The position numbers and the translations under genes are program-made. From the NCBI RefSeq assembly GCF_027625995.1, contig NZ_CP115396.1:682001-746000 (forward strand): a DNA stretch of 64,000 nt. Direction: 5' to 3'. Numbering within the stretch: position 1 is the first letter of the stretch; each line of letters opens with the position of its first letter. The notes beneath the pieces are model-generated. The model did not search any database and was not told the origin of the DNA. It saw only the letters and a list, made by a program, of their open reading frames with translations. Positions 1 to 9,166 of this stretch are shown here, piece by piece. The DNA is from Hymenobacter yonginensis (GTDB taxonomy: Bacteria; Bacteroidota; Bacteroidia; Cytophagales; Hymenobacteraceae).

Positions 1-1002
1 GGCGCTCATTTCGGCCTGCAGGCTGCCGTTCTGGTGCAGCACGTAGGCCGCAATGCCGGGCAGCACCACCACCAGCGGCATAATCAGCTTCAGTAGGGCC
101 GCGAACAGGATGCCGGTGCGGGCCGTGTTGAGGTTGGCACCCAACGCCCGCTGCGTGATGTACTGGTTGCAGCCCCAGTAGTTGAGGTTGGCCACCCACT
201 GGCCGCCGGCGTACATCACCAAACCCGGCAGCGCCAAGTACTTGCTCACGTATTCCTGCGACGAGTTGGGCGTGGGCTTGGCGAAAATCATGTGAAAATG
301 GTCGTCGGCGGAGTGCAGCAACGTCTGGAAGCCGGCAATGGCGCTGTGGCCCAGCCCGAACTTCTCGCTCACCAGCGTGAGAGCCAGGTAGCTGGTGGCC
401 AGGCCGCCGAGCAGCAGCACCGCCACCTGAATCACGTCGGTGTAGCCCACCACCTTCATGCCGCCCAGCGTGATGATGAGCGCAAACACGGCCAGCCCCA
501 CCAGAATCAGGTGGAAGCTGCCGCCGTCGGCGCTACCCACCAGGTTGTTGATGGCCAGGGCTCCGAGGTAGAGAATCACGGTCAGGTTCACGGCCACGTA
601 CAGAAACAGCCAGAAGATGCTCATAATCAGGCTGAGCGTGGCGTTGTAGCGCTGCTCCAGAAACTGCGGCATCGTGTAGATTTTCTGCCGCAGGTAAATC
701 GGCATAAAGAACACGGCCACGAACAGCAGCACAATGGCTGCCACCCACTCGTAGGCCGCCACCGCCAGCCCCTGCGTGAAGCCCGCCCCGGAAGTGCCGA
801 TAAACTGCTCGGCTGAGATGTTGGAGGCAATCATGCTGGCCCCGATGGCCCACCACGTCAGCGAGCCTTCGGCCAGGAAGTAGTCCTTGGAATCCAGCTC
901 CTTGCTTTGCTTGCGCTTGTAGATATAATACCCGTAGCCCGACACCCCCAGCAGGTAGAACAGGAACACTAGAAGGTCGAAAGTTGTCAGGCCGTTGCGC
1001 AT
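1..1002 (-). CDS. Sodium:solute (sugar) symporter, SSS family, 3' end outside window
   Basis: Inner-membrane symporter of the SSS/SLC5 family, expected to use the sodium gradient to import a sugar; its place behind galK and galT suggests galactose. The first 334 codons are visible from ATG at 1002, and the C-terminus runs off the left edge. The visible part has several hydrophobic helices and the conserved N-terminal segment WWAIGASMIASNISAEQF typical of vSGLT-like members. It starts 90 bp after the galT stop on the same strand, so it is probably the third gene of the operon. The substrate is inferred from neighbours; family assignment is firm. Confidence 0.88.
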   Translation of the reverse strand, partial: MRNGLTTFDLLVFLFYLLGVSGYGYYIYKRKQSKELDSKDYFLAEGSLTWWAIGASMIASNISAEQFIGTSGAGFTQGLAVAAYEWVAAIVLLFVAVFFMPIYLRQKIYTMPQFLEQRYNATLSLIMSIFWLFLYVAVNLTVILYLGALAINNLVGSADGGSFHLILVGLAVFALIITLGGMKVVGYTDVIQVAVLLLGGLATSYLALTLVSEKFGLGHSAIAGFQTLLHSADDHFHMIFAKPTPNSSQEYVSKYLALPGLVMYAGGQWVANLNYWGCNQYITQRALGANLNTARTGILFAALLKLIMPLVVVLPGIAAYVLHQNGSLQAEMSA

Positions 1003-1092
1003 CAGAGAGGAAGGGTGGGAAACAGGGGAGGGGAGAAGGGAAGCAGAGCAGGGACAGCGCAGTTTGCGCTACGCTGCGGGACGGTACTAGTG

Positions 1093-2166
1093 CTAAGTAA
1101 CAGAATTAGCGGCAGCTGCCTTGTAGTGCACTTCCGGCTGGGCCCGCAGCTGCTCGGCGGCCCATTCCGGCGTGATGTCGCGCTGGGCGTTGGCCAGCAG
1201 CTCGTAGCCCACCATAAACTTGCGCACCGTGGCCGAGCGCAGCAGCGGCGGGAAGAAGTGCATGTGCAGGTGCCACTCGGGGTACGCCGGGCCATCGGTG
1301 GGCCGCTGGTGCAAGCCGGCCGAGTACGGAAACGAGGTCTGGAACAGGTTGTCGTAGCGGATGGTGAGGCGCTGGAGGGCGTCGGCGAAGGCGTCTTTCT
1401 CGGCTTCGCTGAGCTGGGTGAGGTCCTGCACGGCGCGGCGCGGCAGTAGCAGCGCCTCGAAGGGCCAGCTGGCCCAGAACGGCACCAGCGCCACCCAGTG
1501 CGCGTTTTCCAGCACCACGCGGCTTTGCTCGGCCAGCTCCAGGGCCAGGTAGTCGGCGAGCAGCGTGCGGCCGTGCTCCTGGAAATAGGCCAGCTGCTGG
1601 CGGCTCTCCTTGGCCGGCTCGCCGGGCACGGTGCGCTGCGCCCATATCTGGCCGTGCGGGTGCGGGTTCGAGCAGCCCATCACGGCGCCCTTGTTCTCGA
1701 AAATCTGCACGTAGCCGATATCGGGGCGGGCGGCCAGCTCCCGGAACTGCTCGGTCCAGACGTCCACCACGCGGCGCAGGTCGGCTACCGGCATTTCGGG
1801 CAGCGTCAGGTCGTGGCGGGGCGAAAAGCAGATGACACGGCCCAGGCCACTCTCGGCCTCGGCCCGCAGCAGTCCGCCTTGGTTGAGCGAACCAGCCGGC
1901 GCATCCTCGCGCAGGGCCGCAAAGTCGTTGTCGAACACGAAGGTGCCGCGGTAGTCGGGGTTCTGGTCGCCGTTCACGCGGCCGTTGCCGGGGCAGAGGT
2001 AGCAGGTCGGGTCGTGGGCGGGGCGACTAGCCGTGTCGGGCGCTTCCTGCTGGCCCTGCCAGGGCCGTAGCGCCCGGTGCGGCGACACCAGCAGCCACTC
2101 CCCGTTCAGCGGATTATAGCGTCGGTGCGGCTGCTGGGCCAGGTCGAAAGTAGCGGGTGAGGACAT
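1093..2166 (-). CDS. galT: Galactose-1-phosphate uridylyltransferase
   Basis: Cytoplasmic Leloir enzyme exchanging UMP between UDP-glucose and galactose-1-phosphate. The 357-residue protein has the family's usual length. It shows the zinc-ligand pair CYLC (Cys55, Cys58) and the active-site motif NPHPHGQIW with the nucleophilic histidine at residue 171. The N-terminus [17 protein letters not shown] is also typical. It lies 155 bp after galK, with a long perfect inverted repeat in the gap, and 90 bp before the symporter. The start ATG at 2166 gives the expected N-terminus. Confidence 0.97.
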   Translation of the reverse strand: MSSPATFDLAQQPHRRYNPLNGEWLLVSPHRALRPWQGQQEAPDTASRPAHDPTCYLCPGNGRVNGDQNPDYRGTFVFDNDFAALREDAPAGSLNQGGLLRAEAESGLGRVICFSPRHDLTLPEMPVADLRRVVDVWTEQFRELAARPDIGYVQIFENKGAVMGCSNPHPHGQIWAQRTVPGEPAKESRQQLAYFQEHGRTLLADYLALELAEQSRVVLENAHWVALVPFWASWPFEALLLPRRAVQDLTQLSEAEKDAFADALQRLTIRYDNLFQTSFPYSAGLHQRPTDGPAYPEWHLHMHFFPPLLRSATVRKFMVGYELLANAQRDITPEWAAEQLRAQPEVHYKAAAANSVT

Positions 2167-2210
2167 GGTAGCGGGGTAGAGCGGGTGTCGGAGAGGTTTG
2201 AGAAAATTTC

Positions 2211-2311
2211 AGAACGTCATGCTGAGCTTGCCGAAGCATCTCTACCGCTTCGTTGCAACAGTATTCAGGCGAAGCGGTAGAGATGCTTCGGCAAGCTCAG
2301 CATGACGTTCT
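2211..2311. repeat. Perfect long inverted repeat between galK and galT
   Basis: Two 42-bp arms (2211-2252 and 2270-2311) are exact reverse complements around a 17-bp spacer. The arm core CGTCATGCTGAGCTTG is shared with the repeat at 63383-63477, so this is a dispersed family rather than a local operator. In the galK-galT transcript it would form a very stable hairpin and might stabilise or attenuate the message. No open reading frame is associated. Confidence 0.9.
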
Positions 2312-2321
2312 TCTTTCATCC

Positions 2322-3476
2322 TTACAGCACTGAAACCCCGCCGACTATAGTGGTCTGGTAGGTTTCGAGCGGGCGGCCCAGGTGCTGTTGAAACGCGGCG
2401 CTGGTGGCGGCAATGAAGCCCGGCACGGCCGCGGCTGGCACCAGGTTGATAGTGCAGCCCCCGAAGCCGCCGCCCATCATGCGCGCGCCCAGCACGGCGG
2501 GCTGGCCCTGGGCCAGCTCCACCAGCAAGTCCAGCTCGGGGCAGCTCACCTGGTAGTCGTCGCGCAGGCCGGCGTGCGAGGCGTACATCTGTTGCCCGAA
2601 AGCGGCCATGTTGCCGGCCGCCAGGTGCTGGCCGGCTGTTTCCACACGCTGGTTTTCTTCCACCACGTAGCGGCAGCGGCGGTACACCACCTCGCCCAGC
2701 TCGGTCTGGTGTTGAGTTAGCTGCGCCAGCGTGGCATCGCGCAGACTGCGTACCTGCGGGTAGTAGCGGTTGAGCACGGCCACGCCCTGCCCGCACTCCT
2801 GGCGGCGCGTGTTGTACTCGGAGCTGGCCAGGCTGTGCTTCACGCCCGAGTTGCAGAGCACCAGGTGGTAAGCCGCCGAATCGAAGGGAAAATACTGGTA
2901 CTCCAATGAGCGGCAATCCAGGCGCACCACCTGGCCCGCCTGCCCGAATAAGCTGGCGAACTGGTCCATGACACCGCACTGCACGCCGGCAAACTCGTGC
3001 TCGGCCTGCTGGGCAAGGCGGGCCAGCTCCAGCCGGCTAAGCTCTAGGTGCAGCAGCTCGTTGAGGGCGAAAGCCAGGCCGCATTCCACGGCGGCGGAAG
3101 AAGAGAGGCCCGCGCCCATCGGCACGTTGCCCCCGAACACGCAGTCGAATCCGGGCACCGCCACGCCGCGCCGTTGCAGCTGGGCCACTACGCCCAGCAG
3201 GTAGTTGGCCCAGAGCGTAGCGCCGGGCTGTAGCGGCGCCGCGCCTAGCGGCAGCTCGCAGGCTTCAGCTTTGTCCAGGGAGAACAGCCGCGCCGAATTA
3301 AGCCCGTTGAGGGCCACCGCAAACACGATTTCCTTATCGATAGCCGCCGGCAGCACGAAGCCTTCGTTGTAATCGGTGTGCTCCCCAATGAGGTTCACCC
3401 GCCCCGGTGCCCTGACCAGCAATGGGTTAGTGCCGTAGCGGTGCTGAAAGGATGCAAGAACGCGCTGTGCCAACAT
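2322..3476 (-). CDS. galK: Galactokinase
   Basis: GHMP-family kinase phosphorylating galactose to galactose-1-phosphate, the first committed Leloir step. The galactokinase signature GRVNLIGEHTDYNEGF lies near the N-terminus, followed by the ATP-binding glycine/serine loop PMGAGLSSSAAVE and the C-terminal GHMP motif MMGGGFGGCTI. I chose ATG at 3476 (MLAQRV...), giving 384 residues as usual for GalK; an upstream in-frame start at 3530 would add 18 atypical residues and would lie within the operator at 3526-3539. First gene of the galK-galT-symporter operon. Confidence 0.96.
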   Translation of the reverse strand: MLAQRVLASFQHRYGTNPLLVRAPGRVNLIGEHTDYNEGFVLPAAIDKEIVFAVALNGLNSARLFSLDKAEACELPLGAAPLQPGATLWANYLLGVVAQLQRRGVAVPGFDCVFGGNVPMGAGLSSSAAVECGLAFALNELLHLELSRLELARLAQQAEHEFAGVQCGVMDQFASLFGQAGQVVRLDCRSLEYQYFPFDSAAYHLVLCNSGVKHSLASSEYNTRRQECGQGVAVLNRYYPQVRSLRDATLAQLTQHQTELGEVVYRRCRYVVEENQRVETAGQHLAAGNMAAFGQQMYASHAGLRDDYQVSCPELDLLVELAQGQPAVLGARMMGGGFGGCTINLVPAAAVPGFIAATSAAFQQHLGRPLETYQTTIVGGVSVL

Positions 3477-3525
3477 AGCAGGGTCTAGTAATGAATCTGG
3501 GAGGTAACAGATGACTGCAAATCTA

Positions 3526-3539
3526 TGCAATCGATTGCA
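3526..3539. promoter_or_regulatory. LacI-type operator upstream of galK
   Basis: TGCAATCGATTGCA is a perfect 14-bp palindrome with the central CG typical of LacI/GalR-family operators. It ends 50 bp before the galK start at 3476. A near-identical site lies at 4004-4017 before the divergent glycosidase. The regulator itself is not in the window. Confidence 0.7.
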
Positions 3540-3743
3540 AAAGCAAAACCGTTCTGCTGTAACGCGTGGAATTTCTTGTCGTATTTGCTCTGTTTAGCCT
3601 GCCTGAGTATTCGTGTGAGAGCCCCGGATAGCTCTTGCTATCTGGAATCCATAGAGGCCATAACAATCAGCCCGCTGTAGGTATAGAATGTTCATGAAAC
3701 CAGTCGGTTGACCCGGGTTTAGAACAGTAAAAACTAGTTCTAA

Positions 3744-3883
3744 AAAGCTAGTCCCCTCCTTGGAAAGGAGGGGTTAGGGGTGGTTGATTCGTTGAACATC
3801 CACTAGGAATTAGCTTTAGTGAACGTTCTGGCGCAAGGTCAACCACCCCTAGCCCCTCCTTTCCAAGGAGGGGAACTAGCTTT
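3744..3883. repeat. Long imperfect inverted repeat with palindromic arms
   Basis: The gene-free stretch 3540-4003 contains two arms of about 44 bp (3744-3787 and 3839-3883) in inverse orientation. Each arm carries the internally palindromic core CCCCTCCTTGGAAAGGAGGG, so the region can fold as a cruciform or branched hairpin. It separates the two divergent operons and could act as a terminator for readthrough, or be a miniature mobile element. Nothing coding is supported elsewhere in this gap. Confidence 0.85.
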
Positions 3884-4003
3884 CTAACTCTAGCGCTTGT
3901 TCTCCGCAACCTTGGTAATCAGTATGTATGCATTTGAAAAAAAGTTAGATGTGAGAAGCCGTGAAAGGTCGTGTTGGGATTATGGCTGGCGTTTCTATCT
4001 TTA

Positions 4004-4017
4004 TGCAATCGTTTGCA
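4004..4017. promoter_or_regulatory. LacI-type operator upstream of the secreted glycosidase
   Basis: TGCAATCGTTTGCA differs from the galK operator at one position and keeps the inverted TGCAA/TTGCA half-sites around a central CG. It ends 52 bp before the glycosidase start at 4070, almost the same distance as the galK site from its gene. This argues for shared control of the two divergent units. Confidence 0.66.
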
Positions 4018-4069
4018 AAATCGGTTTCATACTGCTTCTGCCTACTTTTCCTACCAATCCCGCTCCTGC

Positions 4070-6667
4070 ATGTCCCGTGTTCTTTGTCGTATTCTTGGCC
4101 TGACCGCGCTGGTGGCCAGCGCGTGGTCCGCTGCCGCGCAAACTCCTGCCGCCACCCCGCTGCCTGCCGGCGACGTGGTGGTGGACAGCCGCGGCGTGAT
4201 GCGCTGGCAGCAGAATAAGCAGGAAGTGGCCTTGTTCGGGGTGAACTACACGGCCCCGTTTGCCCACGCCTACCGGGCCCATCAGGCGGTGGGGGCCAAC
4301 CTCGAAAAGGCCATCGAGCAGGATGTGTACCATCTCTCGCGCCTGGGCGTGGATGCGTTCCGGGTGCACGTCTGGGACGTGGAAATCACCGATACGCTGG
4401 GCAATCTGCAGGCCAACGAGCACCTGCGCCTGTTCGATTACCTGGTGGCCCAGCTCAAGCAGCGCGGCATCAAGCTGGTGCTCACGCCCATTGCCTACTG
4501 GAACAACGGCTACCCGGAGCGCGACTCGGGCACTGGCTTTTCCAGCATCTATTCCAAGCTGCAGGCCTACCGCAACCCACGCGCCATCCAAGCCCAGGAA
4601 AACTACCTGACCCAGTTCCTCAACCACCGCAACCCCTACACCCAGCAGCTCTACCGCGACGACCCCGACATCATCGCCTACGAGGTTTGCAACGAGCCCA
4701 AATACCAGGCGCCGGCCGCCGAGGTGACGGCCTTTGCCAACCGCATGGTGGCCGCCATGCGCGCCACCGGCTACCGCAAGCCCATCTTCTATAACATTGC
4801 CGAGAACCCGGAGTTGAGCGAAGCCATCCTGGAGGCCAACGTGGAGGGCCTCACGTTTCAGTGGTACCCGGCCGGGCTGGTGAGCGGCCACACGCTGCGC
4901 GGCAACCTGCTGCCCCACGTCGACCAGTACCCGATTCCGTTCCGCGCCGACGCCCGGTTTCAGCGCCGCGCCAAGCTGATTTACGAGTTTGAGTCGGCCG
5001 ATATTATCCAGCCGGTGATGTACCCGTTTATGGCTCGCAGCTTTCGCGAAGCCGGGTTTCAGTGGGCCACGCAGTTTGCCTACGACCCGCTGGCCATTGC
5101 CCACGCCAACACCGAGTACCAGACCCACTACCTCAACCTGGCCTACACGCCCGGCAAGGCCATCAGCCTGCTCATTGCGGGCAAGGTATTCCGCCAGACG
5201 CGGCGGGAGCAGCCGTTTCAGCGCTACCCCGCCGATTCTACGTTCGGTGCGTTTCGGGTGAGCTACCGCGAAGGGTTGAGCGAGATGAACACCGACGAGG
5301 AGTTTTATTACACCACTTCCACCCAAACCCGTGCCCGGCGCCCGGCGCGGCTGCGCCACCTGGCCGGCGTGGGCAGCTCGCCGCTGGTGCAGTATGGCGG
5401 TACCGGCGCGTACTTCCTCGACCGGCTGGCCCCGGGCGTGTGGCGGCTGGAGGTGCTGCCCGACGCGGTAGCCATCCGCGACCCGTTCGAGACGGCCTCG
5501 CTGCAGAAAACCGTCACCCAGATCTTGTGGAACGACCAGCCGCTGCGCCTCATGCTGCCGGAGCTGGGCGAGGCGTTCAGCCTGCGCGGCCTCAACGCCG
5601 GCAACACCGCGCAGTTCCAAGCCACGGCGGGTCGCCTGACCGTGCGGCCGGGCGTGTACCTGGTAGCGGCGGCCGGCAAAAACACTGCCGCCTGGACGCC
5701 GGACTCACGGCTGGGCCCGCTACGGCTGGGCGAGTTTGCGGCACCCGCCCCCACAGCCCTCGGGCCGCAGGTACGGCACACGCCCGTGCCCCAGGCCACA
5801 GCTGGCCGGCCCCTCACCATCCGGGCCACGCTCACGGGCCTCACGCCCGCCGACAGCGTGTTTCTGGTGGCCCAGCACTACTACGGGCGCACCGTGCGGC
5901 TACCCATGCAGCGGCCCGCCTACGCCACCGTGGAAGCCACCGTGCCGGCCGAGCTGACCTACGCCGGCCAGCTTCGCTACTGGATTGAGCTGCGGCAGAA
6001 CGGCCGCCCGCGCACTTTCCCGGGCAACGTCAGCGGTGCGCCGCGCGACTGGGACTACTTTGCGCGGGAGCGGTGGGAGGTGGCGCTGGTGGGACCCAAA
6101 GCCCCGCTCGACCTGTTCCGGGCCGCCACCGACCAGGACCGGGTGGAAGCCCGCGCCCTGGCCCGCAACGCCTGGACCGACTACGTCACCACCGAGGCCA
6201 CCGGCGCCCTGGCGCTGCGTTTCGTGCAAAGCAACCAGCCCGCCGCACCGGCCGCCGTTGCGGCTGGCCCGGCTGCCAGCCTGCGCGTGTACTTCGCCGA
6301 CAAGCTGCTGGGTCGCCCGACTGACGTGGCAGGCTTCCGGGAAGTGGTGGTGCGCGCCCGCGCCAGCCAGCCGGTGGGCGCGCAGCTGGTGCTGGCCACC
6401 AAAGATGCCGCAGCGTTTGTGGCCCCGCTGGCCCTCAGCACCGAAATGCAGGAAGTCCGGGTGCCGCTCAGCGCCTTCCGGGCCGGGCCGCTGTTGCTGA
6501 GTCCGCGGCCATACCCGGGCTTTCTGCCGCTGCAGTTCCAGTCGGCCGCCGCTGCTACGCCCCTGAAACTGGCTGATGCGGAAGTGCTGCAGCTGCTACT
6601 CGACGCCGTTCCGGCCGGCGGCAGCGCTCCGGCGTACGTGGACATCGAGTCGGTGCAGCTGCGGTAG
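4070..6667 (+). CDS. Secreted GH5-like glycoside hydrolase
   Basis: Probably a secreted polysaccharide- or oligosaccharide-cleaving enzyme. The start at 4070 gives a signal peptide (MSRVLCRILGLTALVASAWS, then an AQ junction); an upstream in-frame ATG-less extension would cover the operator. A TIM-barrel N-terminal half carries a clan GH-A catalytic acid in EVCNEP (Glu209) and a candidate nucleophile in YEFES (Glu306 or Glu308). The C-terminal half looks beta-rich and may hold carbohydrate-binding domains. At 865 residues it is far longer than a bare GH5 domain. Facing the galactose operon with matching operators, it may release galactose, but substrate is inference. Confidence 0.72.
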   Translation: MSRVLCRILGLTALVASAWSAAAQTPAATPLPAGDVVVDSRGVMRWQQNKQEVALFGVNYTAPFAHAYRAHQAVGANLEKAIEQDVYHLSRLGVDAFRVHVWDVEITDTLGNLQANEHLRLFDYLVAQLKQRGIKLVLTPIAYWNNGYPERDSGTGFSSIYSKLQAYRNPRAIQAQENYLTQFLNHRNPYTQQLYRDDPDIIAYEVCNEPKYQAPAAEVTAFANRMVAAMRATGYRKPIFYNIAENPELSEAILEANVEGLTFQWYPAGLVSGHTLRGNLLPHVDQYPIPFRADARFQRRAKLIYEFESADIIQPVMYPFMARSFREAGFQWATQFAYDPLAIAHANTEYQTHYLNLAYTPGKAISLLIAGKVFRQTRREQPFQRYPADSTFGAFRVSYREGLSEMNTDEEFYYTTSTQTRARRPARLRHLAGVGSSPLVQYGGTGAYFLDRLAPGVWRLEVLPDAVAIRDPFETASLQKTVTQILWNDQPLRLMLPELGEAFSLRGLNAGNTAQFQATAGRLTVRPGVYLVAAAGKNTAAWTPDSRLGPLRLGEFAAPAPTALGPQVRHTPVPQATAGRPLTIRATLTGLTPADSVFLVAQHYYGRTVRLPMQRPAYATVEATVPAELTYAGQLRYWIELRQNGRPRTFPGNVSGAPRDWDYFARERWEVALVGPKAPLDLFRAATDQDRVEARALARNAWTDYVTTEATGALALRFVQSNQPAAPAAVAAGPAASLRVYFADKLLGRPTDVAGFREVVVRARASQPVGAQLVLATKDAAAFVAPLALSTEMQEVRVPLSAFRAGPLLLSPRPYPGFLPLQFQSAAAATPLKLADAEVLQLLLDAVPAGGSAPAYVDIESVQLR

Positions 6668-6693
6668 CAGCCGGCCTAGTTTGCGTGGGCTTG

Positions 6694-7821
6694 CTAGAGC
6701 AAGCGTAGCTTGGAACTGCATACGGCAGCTTCGGCCGGCACGGGCGCTGTAAGCTGCTGGTAGCGCACCAAGGCTTCGAGGCAGAAGGACGTAGTCAGTT
6801 CTTCCGAACCCCAGCCCAACAGGCGTTTGGGGCCGCCGTAGTAGAGCAGCCAGCGGGGCCACTCGCCATGCTCGCCCTGGGTTTGCTGAATGTAGCGCAC
6901 GGCCGGAGCCAGCTCGGCCGGGTAGCTGCCTAGGTTCAGCAGGCTGCACACGGCCCAGGCGGTATCGGCCAGGGTTTCGCCCAGACGGCCGTCGGGTTTG
7001 GCCTGGGCCAGAATCCGGTCGATGATGGGCTGGCGTATGGGCTCCAGCTGCGTGATACCGATGTGGTAGCAGCGCGTGAACGAGTAGTACACGAAAAATG
7101 GGTCGAGGTACCACAGGTCGCAGGTGCCTTCCTGCTTTTGGGCAATGATGCGCAGCAGGAAGGCAATAACTGGCTGCGTCTCGGGAATGTCGCCCAGGTA
7201 ATACAGCGCGTTGGCGTTGACCACACCGTCCACGTCGTTACGGCTGGCTTCCACCCCGCGCCAGAACAGCAGGCTTTTCACCGGGTGCAGCAGCTCGCGG
7301 GCCGCCACCCGCCAGAAGGTGCGGTTGGGCACCCAGCGCAGGCGCAGCAGAAACCAAGAGTAAAACAGCCCCTCGTGGTTGCGGTTGGCCAAAATCAGCG
7401 GCACGTTGGTTGGTACCGGGCAGGCAACGCCCCGCGCCCGCAGCACCGCCGACACGCAGGCCGTGTCGTCGATGTCGAGCGGGCAGAGGTGGCGCAGGTG
7501 GTGCAGGTTGGTAAAATGATTCCACAGGCCGCCGTGGTTCATCTGATTGCGCATAAACTCGGTGGCCTGGCTCAGCATTTCATCTGCCAGGGCGCTTTGC
7601 TTCTCGGCGTGCAGCAGGCAATGCGCCACCAGGGCCGTGGGAAACACGGCGCTGTCGGCGTAGCGCCAGCCCTGCATGGGCAGCTCGAGGGCGCAATACA
7701 CGGCAAACTGCCCGTCGGCCAGCTGGCGCCGGTGCAGATAGGTCAGAGCCCGCTCAATAGCCGGGTTGAGGTCGGAGGGCGCGGAAGCGACGGGGGCCAA
7801 GGGAAGCGGTTCGGGTTGCAT
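6694..7821 (-). CDS. Short class II terpene cyclase-like (alpha/alpha-toroid) protein
   Basis: A 375-residue protein resembling one barrel of squalene-hopene/terpene cyclases and protein prenyltransferases. It contains DIDDTA (residues 116-121), matching the catalytic DxDD(T/A) acid motif of class II cyclases, an N-terminal ADGQF and C-terminal HGEWPRW resembling QW repeats, and WGSEELTTSFCLEAL near the end. It is about half the length of squalene-hopene cyclase. The start at 7821 (MQPEP) is preferred, though ATG or equivalent at 7866 is possible. It is divergent from a UbiA prenyltransferase. A terpenoid-cyclising role is inference from the motif; it could be a noncatalytic toroid. Confidence 0.6.
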   Translation of the reverse strand: MQPEPLPLAPVASAPSDLNPAIERALTYLHRRQLADGQFAVYCALELPMQGWRYADSAVFPTALVAHCLLHAEKQSALADEMLSQATEFMRNQMNHGGLWNHFTNLHHLRHLCPLDIDDTACVSAVLRARGVACPVPTNVPLILANRNHEGLFYSWFLLRLRWVPNRTFWRVAARELLHPVKSLLFWRGVEASRNDVDGVVNANALYYLGDIPETQPVIAFLLRIIAQKQEGTCDLWYLDPFFVYYSFTRCYHIGITQLEPIRQPIIDRILAQAKPDGRLGETLADTAWAVCSLLNLGSYPAELAPAVRYIQQTQGEHGEWPRWLLYYGGPKRLLGWGSEELTTSFCLEALVRYQQLTAPVPAEAAVCSSKLRLL

Positions 7822-8037
7822 GATACGGCAGGAAGAACTAAGAAAGCGGAGACGGATATCAGGCACGATAGATAAGAAAAGCAGCTTAGCCGGTAGGCGG
7901 GCGAAACAGGGGGCTAAGGCGTTTTGAACTTCTGCCAGAAGTATTGTGCTCTACAAATACAGGGCGCAATCTTACGTATTATTTTAGGAAGAATTAAAGT
8001 GATCGTGTCGAGTTGTGGCCGATAATTGTAAATTATT

Positions 8038-8061
8038 TCTTTACTTTGTACAAAGTAAAGA
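8038..8061. promoter_or_regulatory. 24-bp perfect palindrome upstream of UbiA-like gene
   Basis: The 24 bases from 8038 to 8061 are a perfect palindrome centred on TTGTACAA, in the AT-rich gap between the divergent cyclase-like gene (start 7821) and the UbiA-like gene (start 8117). It lies 55 bp before the latter. The symmetry without a loop suggests a dimeric regulator site rather than a terminator. No regulator gene is adjacent. Confidence 0.65.
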
Positions 8062-8116
8062 GCTGCGGCTTATCGGCGACGATCCGTCATTCTTATCTTA
8101 GCTACAATTTAGTATA

Positions 8117-9166
8117 ATGGCACGAGTACAAGCTCCGGCTGCCTTGGGTTTCAGTGGTCAGTTAGCTGAAATAGCTCGGGTGCAGGATTGGTGGAGTTGC
8201 AAATTTTCGCCGGTTCTGGCTACGTTTTACGCTTCTGCCTGCCTGGCCGGCATAACGGTGTGGCCTTTGCTGCCTAAGCTGCTGCTGCTGCTGCTGAGTC
8301 TCACGGTGGGCGCCACCTACGTCAGCGTCATCAACGACTGGACCGACCAGGCCGACGACCAAGCCGGCGGCAAATATAACCGGGTGGCCAACAAGCCCAC
8401 CGTTTTCCCGATGGCGCTGCTGGTGCTCTGCCTGGGCACGGGCCTGGTGCTGGGCGTGTATTTCTGGCACACCAGCCCACTCAGTGGCATGCTGTACCTG
8501 GGCTCGTGGGTGGCGTTTTCCTGTTATTCCCTGCCCCCCATCCGGCTGAAAAAGCGGGGCCTGGCCGGGGTTCTGTCCGATGCCTCGGGCTCCCACCTGT
8601 TTCCCCAGCTGCTCACCGTCTCCCTGGTTTCGGCCTGGACCAGCCATCCGCTGCCGGGCCTGTGGTATGCTGCCGTGGGCGTGTGGGCCCTGGCCTGTGG
8701 CATCCGCAACATCTTGCTGCACCAGCTCGACGACGTGGAGGCCGATGCGCAGGCCGGCGTCAGTACCTGGGTAAGCTTGCGCGGCGCCCGGTTTGCCCAG
8801 CGTTTCGGGCAATACGTGGTGTTTCCAATTGAAGTGCTGGCCTTTGGCACCATGCTGGTGCTGAGCCAGCAGATCTGGCCGGTGCTGCTGCTGGGTGTGT
8901 ATGCCGCCATGGAAGCCTTTAAGTGGCGCCTCTGGAGCAGTCCGCCCCGGGTGCTCCAGCCCAATTCCCGCATCCTGCTGGGCGAGTACTACGAGGTGTT
9001 CTACCCCCTGGCCTTCGTGCTGGTCCTGAGCCTGCGCCACCCCATCGATGGGTGGGTGCTAGCCTTGCACCTGTTGCTATTCGGTCTGCGCTTCTGGCAA
9101 ACCGTGTACCTCTTTGGCTGGGCCGGCTCGCTGGTTGTCCGCAAAGTAATGAGCCGCCTGGCCTAG
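8117..9166 (+). CDS. UbiA-family prenyltransferase
   Basis: Polytopic inner-membrane enzyme of 349 residues transferring a prenyl group or cyclising a prenyl diphosphate. It carries both aspartate-rich metal/diphosphate motifs: NDWTDQADD (residues 73-81, the NDxxDxxxD form) and DDVEAD (205-210). The remainder is a series of hydrophobic helices. It is divergent from the mini cyclase-like protein and its stop overlaps that of the convergent glycosyltransferase by four bases. The acceptor is unknown; it is not obviously menaquinone, chlorophyll or heme O-type. Pairing with a cyclase-like gene suggests a specialised terpenoid or lipid. Confidence 0.85.
   Translation: MARVQAPAALGFSGQLAEIARVQDWWSCKFSPVLATFYASACLAGITVWPLLPKLLLLLLSLTVGATYVSVINDWTDQADDQAGGKYNRVANKPTVFPMALLVLCLGTGLVLGVYFWHTSPLSGMLYLGSWVAFSCYSLPPIRLKKRGLAGVLSDASGSHLFPQLLTVSLVSAWTSHPLPGLWYAAVGVWALACGIRNILLHQLDDVEADAQAGVSTWVSLRGARFAQRFGQYVVFPIEVLAFGTMLVLSQQIWPVLLLGVYAAMEAFKWRLWSSPPRVLQPNSRILLGEYYEVFYPLAFVLVLSLRHPIDGWVLALHLLLFGLRFWQTVYLFGWAGSLVVRKVMSRLA

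Noticed and set aside
2211-2311. Inverted repeat considered as a CRISPR or riboswitch
   Set aside because: Only one pair of arms with no spacer series; the sequence recurs far away as an inverted repeat instead.
4001-5620. 539-codon frame opposite the GH5-like gene
   Set aside because: Shadow of the real gene; no domain and no start context.
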